Positions 45,400 to 56,089 of a stretch of 64,000 bases of DNA are shown here, in pieces. Made by a program: the position numbers and the translations under genes. The stretch spans positions 205,001-269,000 of the forward strand of contig NZ_LR027880.1 of the NCBI RefSeq assembly GCF_900537995.1. The letters run 5' to 3'. Position 1 is the stretch's first letter; every line of letters starts with the position of its first letter. Below the pieces are notes generated by a model. It worked only from the letters and a program-made list of their open reading frames with translations, had not been told where the DNA came from and searched no databases. The stretch comes from Roseburia intestinalis L1-82. Its GTDB lineage: Bacteria; Bacillota; Clostridia; Lachnospirales; Lachnospiraceae.

Positions 45400-48108
45400 A
45401 TGAAAAAGGCGCATATTATTTCTCATACACACTGGGACAGAGAATGGTATCTTCCATATGAAAAACATCATATGCTTTATATTGAAATGATGGATACACT
45501 GATCGATACTATGGAGAAAGATCAAGAATATAAATATTTTCATCTGGATGGACAGACCATCATGCTGGAAGATTATCTTCAGGTACGCCCCGAAAACCGT
45601 GCACGTCTGCAGAAATTGATCGGGGATGGCAGGATTGCAATTGGTCCATGGTATGTATTGCAGGATGAATTTCTGACAAGCAGTGAGTCGAATGTCAGAA
45701 ACTTACAGATGGGTTATAAACTTGCACAGGAATTTGGCGGAAAGTGGACAAAAACAGGATACTTTCCGGATTCCTTTGGAAATGTGGGGCAGGCACCGCA
45801 GCTTTTAAAGAAGGCGGGCATTGACACGGCAGTATTCGGAAGAGGTGTAAAACCGACCGGATTTAATAATCAGACGGCCGACGCCTATGAGTCTGCCTAT
45901 TCTGAGATGAACTGGCAGTCAGCAGACGGTTCTGCGGTGCTTGGCATTTTATTTGCAAACTGGTACAACAACGGCGCAGAAGTGCCGGTGGAAGAAGAAA
46001 AGTCAAAAGTGTACTGGGATAAAAAACTTGCAGATGCTGTGCGTTATGCCGGTACGGACCAGCTTTTATTCATGAATGGCTGTGATCATCAGCCGGTACA
46101 GACGGATCTGTCAGCTGCCATCCGCACGGCAAATGCGCTGTACCCGGATGTGGATTTCGTACATTCTGATTTCACCGGTTATGTGGAGCAGATAAAAAAG
46201 GAACTGCCGGACGATCTGAACATGATCACGGGCGAACTGCGCAGCCAGAAGACGGATGGATGGTATACGTTAGCGAACACAGCATCCTCCCGCATTTATA
46301 TCAAACAGTGGAATGTCCGCTGTGAGATGCTGTTTGAGAAAGTGGCAGAACCGCTCGCTGCGATTGCGGCAAAAGAGGGGATGGAATATCCGCAGGATCT
46401 GTTTACTTATGGATGGAAACTTCTGATGCAGAATCATCCGCACGACAGTATCTGCGGATGCAGCGTGGATGATGTACATCGTGAGATGATAACCCGTTTT
46501 GAAAAGACAGAACAGGTGGCACTGCACATTATTTCCATGTGTATGGACTATCTGAAAGGAAAGATCAATACCAGTGCAGTGAAGGAAGGAAACATTCCAT
46601 TTGTCGTGGTCAATACGACCGGCTGGGACCGCACAGGTGTTGTGGAGATGGAGTTAGAAACCGATCGCATGTATTTCAGTGAGGCACCGTTAGCCGAAGT
46701 GATAGCACGCATGCATGAAAAGAAACTCCCGGAATACCGCGTACTTGACAAAGACGGGAGAGAGATCCCGGCGGTTGTCACTGAAATTGCAAATCATTTT
46801 AATTATGACCTGCCAAAAGATAAATTCCGCCAGCCATATATTGCAAAACGCGTAAAGATCACCATGGAAGCAGCCGATGTGCCGGCATTTGGATGGGACA
46901 CTTATGTGCTGGCAGAGGCAGCGGGACATCAGAGTGCAGAACATGCAAGTGCAGAATGTATCAATACTGTGGAGTCATTGATCACAGCAGAAAATACACT
47001 GGAAAATGAGTTTTTAAAGGCACACTTTGAACCGGACGGTTCTGTGGAACTGACCGATAAAAAGACAGACCATGTATACAGGGGACTTGGTATCTTTGAG
47101 GACTGCGGGGATATCGGAAACGAATATATTTTCTTTGCCCCGGTAAATGACGTACCGGTGACGACAAAAGGGACGAAAGCAGAGATCACAGTGGCAGAAG
47201 ATAACGCATGCCGCGCCGTGGTCAGTGTGAAACATACGATGATGCTCCCGGATGCAGCCGATGAGACGCTGGCAGGAGAGATCGAGGATCTTGTAGAGTT
47301 TAAACACCGCAAGGCATCCCGCGGCAGTCATCTGGTTCCATTTGAGATCGTGACAGAGTATACCTTAGAGAAGCACGGAAAAGCACTGAAAGTAAAGACC
47401 ACTTTCAATAACCAGATCAAAGACCACCGTCTGCGCGTCCTTTTTGAGACGGGATTACATACAGATTTCCATTACGCAGATTCTGTATTTGAGGTGGCAA
47501 AGCGCCCGAACGTACCGGCAGATACGTGGGAAAATCCTTGCAATGCCCAGCATCAGCAGTGCTTTGTCAATGTGCATGAGGATGCATATGGACTCACCAT
47601 CGCCAATAAAGGTCTTGCAGAGTATGAGATTTTGCGTGACGGAAAAAATACGATCGCAGTAACACTTCACCGTGGTGTGCGCGAGCTGGGAGACTGGGGT
47701 GTATTTTTAACACCGGAAGCACAGTGCCTGGGCGAAAAGACCACGGAATATGAGATCATCCCGCATGGCGCAGGGGAGGAACTTTATCATTCCTACGAGG
47801 AGGCATACCAGTTCCAGACAGACTGGCAGACCGCGGGAATGGAAAGACAGGCGGGAACCCTGCCACAGACTTACCGGTTTGTAGAAATGAAACATTTACA
47901 GGCAGTTCCGACAGCATTAAAACACAGTATGCTGACCGGGGATGTGATTTTGCGCTTCTGCAATCTTTCGGATGAAGAGACGACGGTTTCTGTCTCACAG
48001 CCTGAAGTTTATACCTATGATCTGTTGGAAAAAGACCAGCTACAGAAAGAAGAGAATGAAATCGTATTAGGAAAACATGAGATCCGGACGATCGGATGGA
48101 GAGCATAA
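45400..48108 (+). CDS. GH38 alpha-mannosidase
   Basis: A 902-residue cytoplasmic GH38 alpha-mannosidase. Zinc ligands are His11 and Asp13 of HTHWDREW, the nucleophile Asp124 in YFPDSFGN (also a zinc ligand), and a later His in NGCDHQP. The middle helical domain and the C-terminal beta-sandwich (ending RTIGWRA) complete the fold; length is normal for this bacterial subgroup. It should remove alpha-1,3- or alpha-1,2/1,6-mannose from N-glycan fragments. I prefer ATG 45400, with GGAG 6 bases upstream, to the ATG at 45388. A fragment of a related gene lies at 39926-40130. Confidence 0.95.
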   Translation: MKKAHIISHTHWDREWYLPYEKHHMLYIEMMDTLIDTMEKDQEYKYFHLDGQTIMLEDYLQVRPENRARLQKLIGDGRIAIGPWYVLQDEFLTSSESNVRNLQMGYKLAQEFGGKWTKTGYFPDSFGNVGQAPQLLKKAGIDTAVFGRGVKPTGFNNQTADAYESAYSEMNWQSADGSAVLGILFANWYNNGAEVPVEEEKSKVYWDKKLADAVRYAGTDQLLFMNGCDHQPVQTDLSAAIRTANALYPDVDFVHSDFTGYVEQIKKELPDDLNMITGELRSQKTDGWYTLANTASSRIYIKQWNVRCEMLFEKVAEPLAAIAAKEGMEYPQDLFTYGWKLLMQNHPHDSICGCSVDDVHREMITRFEKTEQVALHIISMCMDYLKGKINTSAVKEGNIPFVVVNTTGWDRTGVVEMELETDRMYFSEAPLAEVIARMHEKKLPEYRVLDKDGREIPAVVTEIANHFNYDLPKDKFRQPYIAKRVKITMEAADVPAFGWDTYVLAEAAGHQSAEHASAECINTVESLITAENTLENEFLKAHFEPDGSVELTDKKTDHVYRGLGIFEDCGDIGNEYIFFAPVNDVPVTTKGTKAEITVAEDNACRAVVSVKHTMMLPDAADETLAGEIEDLVEFKHRKASRGSHLVPFEIVTEYTLEKHGKALKVKTTFNNQIKDHRLRVLFETGLHTDFHYADSVFEVAKRPNVPADTWENPCNAQHQQCFVNVHEDAYGLTIANKGLAEYEILRDGKNTIAVTLHRGVRELGDWGVFLTPEAQCLGEKTTEYEIIPHGAGEELYHSYEEAYQFQTDWQTAGMERQAGTLPQTYRFVEMKHLQAVPTALKHSMLTGDVILRFCNLSDEETTVSVSQPEVYTYDLLEKDQLQKEENEIVLGKHEIRTIGWRA

Positions 48109-48123
48109 ACAGAGATGACGCAC

Positions 48124-48177
48124 AAAAAAGGACTGGCAGTAAGCTGATAAAAATTCAGCAATGCCAGTCCTTTTGTG
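48124..48177. terminator. bidirectional terminator between GH38 and GH85 genes
   Basis: AAAAGGACTGGCA (48126-48138) pairs with TGCCAGTCCTTTT (48162-48174), with an inner stem GCTGA/TCAGC and A- and T-rich flanks on both sides. It serves both convergent genes. Confidence 0.9.
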
Positions 48178-48192
48178 TTTACAGAGTTTAAA

Positions 48193-51027
48193 TTATTTTA
48201 TTCCATAAACTTCAATCTCATAAATACGCGCAGCACTGTCGCTTCCCTGTGTAGGTTTATTTACTACGAGTTTCACATACCGTGCGTCTTTTGGTGTAAA
48301 TGCATTGTGCGTCGTGCCATTTGTATTTTTTGTCACGCTGTATACTTCTTCAAAACTATTTCCATCCTGGCTGACAAGAATGGTATAAGATTTCGTGTTC
48401 ATGTCTGCACTCTCGCCACCTGCTTCTGCATGGAAAATGTCAACTGCACTTACGGTATTCACTTCGCCTAAATCAAGGGTAATTTCATGAGGTGCAGCTC
48501 CTGTTGCACACCATTTCGTCGAAACATCGCCATCTACCGCAAACTCCGGCGCTTCGTTTTCATTTACATATGCGTCTGCTTCGGTTCCTGCTCCCTGGGA
48601 AAGAAGTACAAGACCATCTGCTGCATCTGAGGTGATAACAATATAGCCTTCTTTTTCTTTCTCAATGCTTCCAGCCTTATTCACCGCTGTTACCTTAACA
48701 CTGTAGATGCCCTCTTCTGGATAAGATACCGATACGCTCTCGCCTTCTGCTGTTTCGATATCTGCTCCTGCAAATGTCCAGTTTACGGTTTCTGTATTTG
48801 CAGAGCATAAACTTTCAAAAGTAATCTTCGTACCTGGTGCAGCCAGTGTTACATCTGCTGCAAAATCTGCTTTCGGCAGACTGTTGTCTGGCCAATCCAT
48901 AACGACCTGTGCACTGTTTCCCTCTTCTAAGGCTGCATTGACTGGAACGACCTCAAAGGCAGACTTGTTGGTATCATCTGTACGGGGAAGTGTGTTGATA
49001 TAGAAACTGGTTGTGTTGGATACGCCAAGCAGGGATCTGGAATTATCCTGATTCACACGGTAAACTTCATAATAATCAGCAGCTATATCTGAACTCCACG
49101 CAAGACGTACACCTGCATACATTCCATCTTCATCAAACTCGGAATCTAATACTTCCAGATTGCTTACGGCTGCATTTTCTTCGGAATCTGCCTCCATCAT
49201 TGTGATGTTACCGAAACGTAACTGCAGTCCGCTCACATCTTCAGCAGAAGTTATCTCATAAGAGATGGATTTGATCGTCTTTCCTATGATAGAAGAAGTA
49301 TCATAAGAGACAACGGTCCATTCCTCACCGACGTTCTGGTCACCCTCTAATGTCACAACAGAACCATCTTCTAATTCAAGTACCGCATTTAAAGTAATTT
49401 CTGTTCCCTTTGCCTTTGCAGCAGTCGTATAGATCATATTGTCTGCAGCGGTAAGTTCTGCAGCATATAACTTAATTGTGGAAGAGGTATCCTTTGCCAT
49501 ATTGCCTCTTAAAATGAGGCTTGTTCCACCATAGTAAGCATCTGCTACATCCAGATCAGCACTTAATTTATTGCCGTTACCGTTTTCAATAATATAACGG
49601 TAGGTTGGCATAATATCTGCGATGCTGCGGTTGTTCCAGTCAAGTAAGCTTATCTGGCTGCCGTTCTTAAAGAAACTGTAACCATTCCCTGTAGAGAAAT
49701 TTGTTACAAACGGAAGAGATGTCAAAGGTGTACGCTCTACTATATAAGAAGAAATGCCTTTCCACTGTGTGTTACTGAGTTTTTTGACATCTGCGGATGG
49801 ATCACCCATGGAGTTGACCCAGAGTTTATTTTCCTGTTTCCAGAAATTCTGGATCGTATCAGCAGAAGTATAAGCCCAGCTTGGACAGTAAAGTCCCAGT
49901 GAAGTATAGGTCCCGCCTTCTTCATTTTCGAATAAATCCCATTTAATTTCCGTATTATAGCCCTCGCTCTGGATATCTACACCCGCATAGAGATCATAAG
50001 GGTTAATACCGTTTTCGGAAGCAAGCGCGGCAGACTTCTTCAGAAGTTCCTGATCGGCAAGGGTGTCTGAAGTCCACCAGAAATTTAAAAACATTGCATC
50101 GGCGACGGGGTCTCCGTCTTCAGACACAAGATAAGCCAGGTTTTCTTCTGTCAATGCATTCTGCCAATCCATTTTGCCGTCCACGGTCATGGAATCATAG
50201 TAGACCAGATCCAGGTCCGGTGCCTGCTCTTTGAAATATTGGATAAATTGCTGCATGCGCGCCGCATGGTCTGCAGTCAGCGGTTCTTCATCGGTTCCTT
50301 CGGTTTCCTGGTTCATGAACCAGCCCTCAAAACCATAAGTCTGCGCAACTTCAATGAGTTTGTCTGCTACCGGATAAGAGCCATCTTCATTTTTTACAAG
50401 CAGGTCTTCTAACCACTCCATTTTACCGCCATGTGCGGTCTGAGGCATGAAAACAGTTCCAAGAACTCTTACGCCATTTTTATGTGCTGCATCTACAACG
50501 TCAGGGCTTGGCGGTACAATGAGACCTTCTCCGGAAGAACCACCCCAGTAAACCAGCGTATCCACATACTGCCAGTAGGTGAAAGTATTTGCATTCACTT
50601 TATTCAGACCATGAGGCGGGTTTCCACTGGTACTGCTGTTCATAATGGAAATTGCCATGATATTTGTTTCTTTGTTCTGAGTTGAGTTTACTGTCTGCAA
50701 ATGTTCTCTTGCGGCGCGCTCTGAAAGGGGGACGGTACTTACATTGAAACGCAAATCTTCATCTGTTTTTGCATCCCAGCTTAAAAGTTCAGATGGAAAC
50801 CAGTAAGAGGATTCCGGCTGACGCGCCATCGTAAGCTCCTGATTTTCATTCTCTTCCGTAAGAGAATAAATTCTCTCCGCCGTCTGAGCTGTTTCTGTTA
50901 TTTGAGTTGTTTCCGTCGTGGCAGCTTGTGTGTCACCCCCTGTGCTGCCACAGGCTGTTAAGCCTGCAGATAATGCTGCTGCCAGAGAAATGGCAATGCA
51001 TCTTCTTCCTAAAACTTTGTTTTTCAT
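48193..51027 (-). CDS. GH85 endo-beta-N-acetylglucosaminidase lipoprotein
   Basis: A 944-residue surface lipoprotein that should cut the chitobiose core of N-glycans, releasing high-mannose oligosaccharides. The signal peptide ends LTAC with Cys26. The GH85 barrel spans about 75-470; the substrate-assisted pair is Asn239/Glu241 in FMNQETEG. Beta-sandwich modules follow, including a fibronectin III-like one (about 625-715), a PKD-like one (about 730-805) and a C-terminal F5/8-type CBM32 (about 815-944; ITLDLGEVNTVSAVDIFH). ATG 51027 is chosen because AAAGGAAA precedes it and the lipoprotein signal begins there. It is the entry enzyme of the locus and resembles EndoD-type enzymes of streptococci. 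Confidence 0.93.
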   Translation of the reverse strand: MKNKVLGRRCIAISLAAALSAGLTACGSTGGDTQAATTETTQITETAQTAERIYSLTEENENQELTMARQPESSYWFPSELLSWDAKTDEDLRFNVSTVPLSERAAREHLQTVNSTQNKETNIMAISIMNSSTSGNPPHGLNKVNANTFTYWQYVDTLVYWGGSSGEGLIVPPSPDVVDAAHKNGVRVLGTVFMPQTAHGGKMEWLEDLLVKNEDGSYPVADKLIEVAQTYGFEGWFMNQETEGTDEEPLTADHAARMQQFIQYFKEQAPDLDLVYYDSMTVDGKMDWQNALTEENLAYLVSEDGDPVADAMFLNFWWTSDTLADQELLKKSAALASENGINPYDLYAGVDIQSEGYNTEIKWDLFENEEGGTYTSLGLYCPSWAYTSADTIQNFWKQENKLWVNSMGDPSADVKKLSNTQWKGISSYIVERTPLTSLPFVTNFSTGNGYSFFKNGSQISLLDWNNRSIADIMPTYRYIIENGNGNKLSADLDVADAYYGGTSLILRGNMAKDTSSTIKLYAAELTAADNMIYTTAAKAKGTEITLNAVLELEDGSVVTLEGDQNVGEEWTVVSYDTSSIIGKTIKSISYEITSAEDVSGLQLRFGNITMMEADSEENAAVSNLEVLDSEFDEDGMYAGVRLAWSSDIAADYYEVYRVNQDNSRSLLGVSNTTSFYINTLPRTDDTNKSAFEVVPVNAALEEGNSAQVVMDWPDNSLPKADFAADVTLAAPGTKITFESLCSANTETVNWTFAGADIETAEGESVSVSYPEEGIYSVKVTAVNKAGSIEKEKEGYIVITSDAADGLVLLSQGAGTEADAYVNENEAPEFAVDGDVSTKWCATGAAPHEITLDLGEVNTVSAVDIFHAEAGGESADMNTKSYTILVSQDGNSFEEVYSVTKNTNGTTHNAFTPKDARYVKLVVNKPTQGSDSAARIYEIEVYGIK

Positions 51028-51118
51028 AAAACATTTCCTTTCTTTTTTCTCCCACCGTCTTTTCATAGTGTTACTTCTTAAACATATTTTTTAACTCGCC
51101 TTATCATTTGTTAATAAT

Positions 51119-51276
51119 ATGTTATCATAAAGTTATCCGTTTTTGTTATCAATGTCAACTTTTTATGTTGTATTTTGTGCTTTTTCTCTATAGTTCACAA
51201 ATATAAGTTTAAATTTTTGAGCTATCTGCTTAATTTATTTAAACATAACAAACAACTCTGTTAACTTTTGATAACA
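51119..51276 (-). promoter_or_regulatory. upstream region of the GH85 gene with repeated TGTTATCA
   Basis: The AT-rich region before the GH85 gene holds TGTTATCA at 51120-51127 and 51144-51151 and its complement TGATAACA at 51269-51276. They may be binding sites of the neighbouring LacI regulator. No clear -35/-10 pair stands out. Confidence 0.35.
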
Positions 51277-51310
51277 TTGCTATGAAAGATGATGAACAGA
51301 ATTTGAAAGG

Positions 51311-52339
51311 TCAGTCTACGATAGAATCCCGGTACACAATTTCAGGGCTGATATATGTCAGCTCGAAGGGCGCATCAGGATGATCCATTCGATAGATGAT
51401 CTGTAAAGAAAGTCTTTTTCCCAGAAGGCTGGTGTGAACGTAAGCGGTTGTGAGAAGTCCGTTGATGTTCGTATATTCATTGCTTCCGTCAAATCCGGTG
51501 AGGATAATACCGTTTGGAATACGCTCCGGATGTTCTGTCAGGTACAGGTGAAGAAAATGGGCAATATAGTCACTTGCGCAAATGAAAGCCTGTGGAAGTT
51601 CCGGGATAGAATCCAAAAAGGCATACAGATCATTATGATATGAGAAAATACCAATGGGATCCGTGTGACAGATGGCTGGATTTAAGGGAATATTATGATC
51701 TTTCAGGCAATGGCAGAAACCAATATACCGGTCTTTGTTCGTGATCGCGTAATGGATATCGCCAATAAAGCCTATGTTCGTAATGCCTCTTTCCAGTATG
51801 GATTGTGTGATTTCATACATGGTATTATAGCCCTCGATCAGCAGCAGGTCGCCATGTAAAGCACGGTTGCCGACTTCGGGTACCGTATCAAGGAACACTT
51901 TAGGGATGTTTAAAGTGTTATTAATTAATTCAACCATTTTCGTGTCATATACATTCAGAATAATTGCCCCAGAGACAGTTCCGTTGGTCAGGGCAGAGGG
52001 AAAGGAGTAAGAAGGTGTATAGGAGGATGGCACATAAGTATAAAGAAGGTTAATATTATGGGTTGCCAGTTCCTGCGCTAATCTATGGATAATGTTTGTC
52101 CAGAATGTAGAGGAGTCCGGGCGGGATACGATTAAAGAGACTGTTTTATCCTCTTGCGGGTCGTTAGGGATTGCGGCGGGCTCCTGCATGAATTTGGAAT
52201 ATCCTAATTCTTTTGCCTTTTGAAGTACGCTTTCACGAACTGCTTCTGAAACGCCTGAATGATTGTTAAATACTTTCCATACCGTAACGCGTGAGATCCC
52301 CAATTCATCTGCAATGTCTTGCATAGTTACTTTACTCAT
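51311..52339 (-). CDS. LacI-family transcriptional regulator
   Basis: A 342-residue repressor. The N-terminal helix-turn-helix (VTMQDIADELGISRVTVWKVFNNH, counted as two short motifs within residues 4-27) is a clear LacI type, followed by the hinge and a periplasmic-binding sensor domain (about 60-342; VSLIVSRPDSS, IILTGFDGSNEY). It lies between the GH85 gene and the divergent ABC importer and probably controls both. ATG 52339 starts right at the helix-turn-helix, with GGAG 10 bases upstream; the longer open frame contains only promoter-like AT-rich DNA. Confidence 0.93.
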   Translation of the reverse strand: MSKVTMQDIADELGISRVTVWKVFNNHSGVSEAVRESVLQKAKELGYSKFMQEPAAIPNDPQEDKTVSLIVSRPDSSTFWTNIIHRLAQELATHNINLLYTYVPSSYTPSYSFPSALTNGTVSGAIILNVYDTKMVELINNTLNIPKVFLDTVPEVGNRALHGDLLLIEGYNTMYEITQSILERGITNIGFIGDIHYAITNKDRYIGFCHCLKDHNIPLNPAICHTDPIGIFSYHNDLYAFLDSIPELPQAFICASDYIAHFLHLYLTEHPERIPNGIILTGFDGSNEYTNINGLLTTAYVHTSLLGKRLSLQIIYRMDHPDAPFELTYISPEIVYRDSIVD

Positions 52340-52472
52340 AGTAGAAATACTCCTTTTTAGATTTATAGTACAAATAGAAAAATGTGTAGTTGCAGTCAAT
52401 AAAAGACAGGTATGTAGTTTGAAATTATAAGTACAGTATAGCATTAAAGAGATGATGTTTGCAACAAAAAAA

Positions 52473-52486
52473 TTAACAAATGTTAA
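52473..52486. promoter_or_regulatory. possible operator in the lacI-importer intergenic region
   Basis: TTAACA-AA-TGTTAA is a perfect 14-bp palindrome between the divergent LacI and importer genes. Its AACA/TGTT half sites recall the TGTTATCA boxes before the GH85 gene. Confidence 0.4.
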
Positions 52487-52608
52487 CAAGAGGCGGTTCG
52501 ATTAATAAAAAACAACTGAAAAATAGTTGAAATGCACAAAATGCTATATAAAAATATATTAAGAACAACAAAAGTGACGACAAATGGATAAAAAAGTTAA
52601 TAAAATTA

Positions 52609-52637
52609 TTGACAAAATATAAAATAAAAGTTAATAT
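52609..52637 (+). promoter_or_regulatory. promoter of the oligosaccharide importer operon
   Basis: TTGACA at 52609-52614, a 17-bp spacer and TAATAT at 52632-52637, about 41 bases before the first permease gene. Confidence 0.75.
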
Positions 52638-52677
52638 TTGTTCATAAACAGGGAAACAAAAGTAAAGGAGGAGACTG

Positions 52678-53631
52678 ATGAAAGAGATAAAGAAAAAGAA
52701 GGGAAAAAGACGTTGGACAAGAGATGATACGGATTTAACACTGATTTCTCTTCCAACTTTTATATGGTTTGTATTGTTTTCTTACCTTCCAATGTTTGGA
52801 ATTATCATTGCATTTAAAGATTATAAATTGAGCCCGGGGCATGGATTTATCTATAATCTGCTTCACAGTGACTGGGTGGGCTGGTCTAATTTCACATATT
52901 TCTTTAAATCAAATGCCTTTTGGATGTTATTGAGAAATACGATCGTTTACAATCTTGTGTTTATTGCACTGGGAGCGGCCGTTGCAGTAGGATTTGCGCT
53001 GATGCTGAGCAATTTGCGGAATAAATTGGCATCAAAAGCATATCAGACGATGATGTTTTTCCCGTATTTTATGTCATGGGTTGTGATCAGTTATATTGTT
53101 TATGCAGTATTAACGCCGGAAAAAGGTTATTTAAATAATATCATTGTTGCACTTGGTGGAACAAAGATCATGTGGTATCAGGAACCGAAATACTGGCCGT
53201 TTATCCTTACCTTTTTAAGGATCTGGAAAGGCATGGGATATGGAATGGTCATCTACCTGGCAACGATCACCGGAATTGATCCGTCTCTGTATGAAGCGGC
53301 AGTTATGGACGGTGCAACCAAATGGCAGCAGACAAAACATATCACAATGCCATGCATCAAACCCGTTCTGATCATGATGCTGATCCTGGATGCAGGAAAA
53401 ATCTTTTATTCTGATTTTGGTCTGTTTTATCAGGCAACGGGTGGAATACCGGCGTCCCTGTACAACGTTGCATCTACATTTGATACATATATTTACAAAG
53501 CAATCCAGTCGAGCGCACCAATTGGAAAGACAGCAGCGGCTTCATTCTTCCAGTCTGTATGCTGTTGTGCAACTATTTTGCTTACAAACTGGCTGGTAAA
53601 AAAAGTTGATGAAGACAGCGCGATTATATAG
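52678..53631 (+). CDS. CUT1-type ABC transporter permease (LplB-like)
   Basis: A 317-residue permease with six membrane helices, of the LplB/MalF-like group that imports oligosaccharides. The EAA loop reads YEAAVMDGATKWQQTKHITMP (in two parts, near 202-222) and docks the ATPase. AGGAGG lies 6 bases upstream. It is the first of three importer genes. No ATPase gene is present in the window, so a shared MsmX-type ATPase encoded elsewhere is likely. Pneumococcal N-glycan importers (NgtS-P1-P2) have the same three-gene make-up. Confidence 0.93.
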   Translation: MKEIKKKKGKRRWTRDDTDLTLISLPTFIWFVLFSYLPMFGIIIAFKDYKLSPGHGFIYNLLHSDWVGWSNFTYFFKSNAFWMLLRNTIVYNLVFIALGAAVAVGFALMLSNLRNKLASKAYQTMMFFPYFMSWVVISYIVYAVLTPEKGYLNNIIVALGGTKIMWYQEPKYWPFILTFLRIWKGMGYGMVIYLATITGIDPSLYEAAVMDGATKWQQTKHITMPCIKPVLIMMLILDAGKIFYSDFGLFYQATGGIPASLYNVASTFDTYIYKAIQSSAPIGKTAAASFFQSVCCCATILLTNWLVKKVDEDSAII

Positions 53632-53643
53632 GGGGATAGCAAT

Positions 53644-54564
53644 ATGGCACGCAACAAATTAAGAAAAGAAAAAGAACTTAATCAGATTAAAAAAAGCACG
53701 AATGTGTTTTTTAATATCATTTTTATTATATTATCAGCGTTGTGTATTTTTCCAATCGTATTTGTGTTTTCTATCTCTATTTCGAGTGAGACATCAATAC
53801 AGAAAAATGGATATCAGTTAATACCACAGGAACTTTCGGCAGCGGCATATCAGTTTCTGTGGAATGAAAGAGGAACTATTTTACATGCAACATTCATTTC
53901 CATTCTGGTTACCGCGCTTGGTATTATTTTGTCAGTACTGCTGACAACGACGATGGGATATGTTGTTTCAAGAAATACTTATAAACTGAAAAGTTTTTAT
54001 ACCTGGGTGATTTTTATCCCGATGATTTTCAACGGTGGTATGCTCGCCGGATACGTTGTTAATACAAATATCCTGCATTTGAGAAATTCTATCTGGGCAT
54101 TGATCCTGCCGCTTGCGGTATCGCCATTTAATATTGTAATCTGTAAAACCTTTTTTAAAACGACGATTCCTGATTCCATCGTGGAATCGGCAAAAATTGA
54201 TGGCGCAGGACAGCTTCGAATTTTTGCACAGATCATTTTACCGATTTCAAAGCCGATCATTGCAACAATCGCACTGTTCGCGGCATTTGGATATTGGAAT
54301 GACTGGTTTCAGGCATCCTTATATATTTCAGACAAGAATTTACAGACATTACAGTCTATGCTGAATAATATCCAGAACAATATTGAGTATATAGCGAACA
54401 ATCCATATGGCGGGCTTTCATTGCAGCAGTATAAAGCAAGTATGCCGACAGAGAGTGTGAGAATGGCGATCGCTATTATTATCGTGGTTCCTATTGCATG
54501 TGTATATCCATTTTTCCAGAAGTATTTTATTTCAGGTCTGACCATCGGCTCTGTAAAAGGATGA
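53644..54564 (+). CDS. CUT1-type ABC transporter permease (LplC-like)
   Basis: The second permease of the importer, 306 residues with six membrane helices. The EAA loop is ESAKIDGAGQLRIFAQIILP (about 178-197). It forms the channel as a heterodimer with the previous gene product. It starts 12 bases after the first permease gene, behind GGGGGATAGC. Confidence 0.93.
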   Translation: MARNKLRKEKELNQIKKSTNVFFNIIFIILSALCIFPIVFVFSISISSETSIQKNGYQLIPQELSAAAYQFLWNERGTILHATFISILVTALGIILSVLLTTTMGYVVSRNTYKLKSFYTWVIFIPMIFNGGMLAGYVVNTNILHLRNSIWALILPLAVSPFNIVICKTFFKTTIPDSIVESAKIDGAGQLRIFAQIILPISKPIIATIALFAAFGYWNDWFQASLYISDKNLQTLQSMLNNIQNNIEYIANNPYGGLSLQQYKASMPTESVRMAIAIIIVVPIACVYPFFQKYFISGLTIGSVKG

Positions 54565-54611
54565 TACCGTGTAAACAAAATAAGAGATATCAGATTTAGG
54601 AGGAAAATTTT

Positions 54612-56075
54612 ATGATGAAAAAGAGAATTGTGTCATTGGGGCTTGCAGCAATGATGACCGCAGGATTATTCGCAGGGTGTGGAAATAGTTCTGAAAGCCA
54701 GGGGGACTCCACCGCTTCAGGCAGTAAAAGCGATGATATCGTTACTTTGAAGTGGGTCACAATTGGAAGTGGAATGCCGGATAACTATGATTCCTGGGTA
54801 AAGAAAGTGAATGATTATGTCGGCGAAAAAATAGGTGTAAATATTGATATGGAAGTAGTTGCCTGGGGAGACTGGGATAACCGTAGAAATATCATTATCA
54901 GTACCAATGAAGATTATGACATTATTTTCGGCAACGGAAATGTTTATACATCTGATACAAAACTCGGAGCTTATTATGACATTACAGATCTGATCGATGA
55001 TAACATGCCGGGCTTGAAGGAACTTATGCCAAGTGACTATTGGGATGCAGTAGCGATCGATGGAAAGATTTATGCAGTTCCCACCTACAAAGACAGCTCA
55101 TTATCCAATTATGCGATCTGGGATAAGGAGATCGTAGACAAGTATAATCTTGATATTGAATCTATGACAGACATATCTTCCCTGACAGATACCTTTAAGC
55201 AGATCAAAAGTGATACCAATGATTATCCGGTCTATGTAAAGAATGATGGTCTGTATTATATCTTTGATACTTATGATCAGTTAGGTGCCGGATGCCAGGC
55301 ACTTGGTGTAAAGTACAATGATAAAGATGCGAAAGTATGCTATACACTGGAACAGGATGATATTTATTCAGAGTTAGAGACCATTCATGAGTGGTATCAG
55401 GACGGTATTATCAATCCGGATGCATCTACACTTTCCGAAGGCCGTGTATATAATGTCTGGAGAGTGGCACAGGGATGGTCTACCGCAGCACAGACATCCT
55501 GGGGTCCACAGATGGGAAAAGATGTTGAGGTTGCAAAAATTGGCGATACGATCTTATCGAATGATACAGTTCGCGGTTCTATTAACATGATCTCTGCAAA
55601 TACAAAATATCCTGAGAAATGTTTACAGTTCTTAGATCTTGTAAATACAGATACGACTCTTAGGGATATGTTCTACTATGGAGAAGAGGGAGTAAACTTT
55701 GAGTACACAGATGACAATAAAGTTCACAAACTCAATGAAGACTGGACAATGGCAGGTTATACACAGGGAACATTCTTTACCGTTACACAGCAGGATACAG
55801 ACACTGTAAATCAGTGGGATGAAGTGAAAGAGTTAAATGAAAATGCAGTACCATCTGTTCTGTTAGGATTTACATTTGATACATCAAACGTTGAGGATCA
55901 GTTATCAAACTGTACAGAAGTATGGTTACGTTACAAGAGTGAAGTCCTCACAGGTGTAAGAGATCCGAAGGAAGCAGTTCCGGAGATCAAAGAGGAATTA
56001 ATGAATGCAGGATTCCAGGATGTCTTAGATGAGGCACAGTCACAGATTGATGAATTTTTAGCAAATAAACAGTAG
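54612..56075 (+). CDS. oligosaccharide-binding lipoprotein of the ABC importer
   Basis: A 487-residue family 1 extracellular solute-binding protein. The lipoprotein signal ([18 protein letters not shown]) ends FAGC with Cys23. The mature part begins [21 protein letters not shown] and has the two-lobed fold of LplA-like proteins, longer than typical maltose-type binders, which fits a large ligand such as an N-glycan oligosaccharide. AGGAGG lies about 8 bases before the first of two ATG codons. Confidence 0.92.
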   Translation: MMKKRIVSLGLAAMMTAGLFAGCGNSSESQGDSTASGSKSDDIVTLKWVTIGSGMPDNYDSWVKKVNDYVGEKIGVNIDMEVVAWGDWDNRRNIIISTNEDYDIIFGNGNVYTSDTKLGAYYDITDLIDDNMPGLKELMPSDYWDAVAIDGKIYAVPTYKDSSLSNYAIWDKEIVDKYNLDIESMTDISSLTDTFKQIKSDTNDYPVYVKNDGLYYIFDTYDQLGAGCQALGVKYNDKDAKVCYTLEQDDIYSELETIHEWYQDGIINPDASTLSEGRVYNVWRVAQGWSTAAQTSWGPQMGKDVEVAKIGDTILSNDTVRGSINMISANTKYPEKCLQFLDLVNTDTTLRDMFYYGEEGVNFEYTDDNKVHKLNEDWTMAGYTQGTFFTVTQQDTDTVNQWDEVKELNENAVPSVLLGFTFDTSNVEDQLSNCTEVWLRYKSEVLTGVRDPKEAVPEIKEELMNAGFQDVLDEAQSQIDEFLANKQ

Positions 56076-56089
56076 GAAGAACAGTAAAT

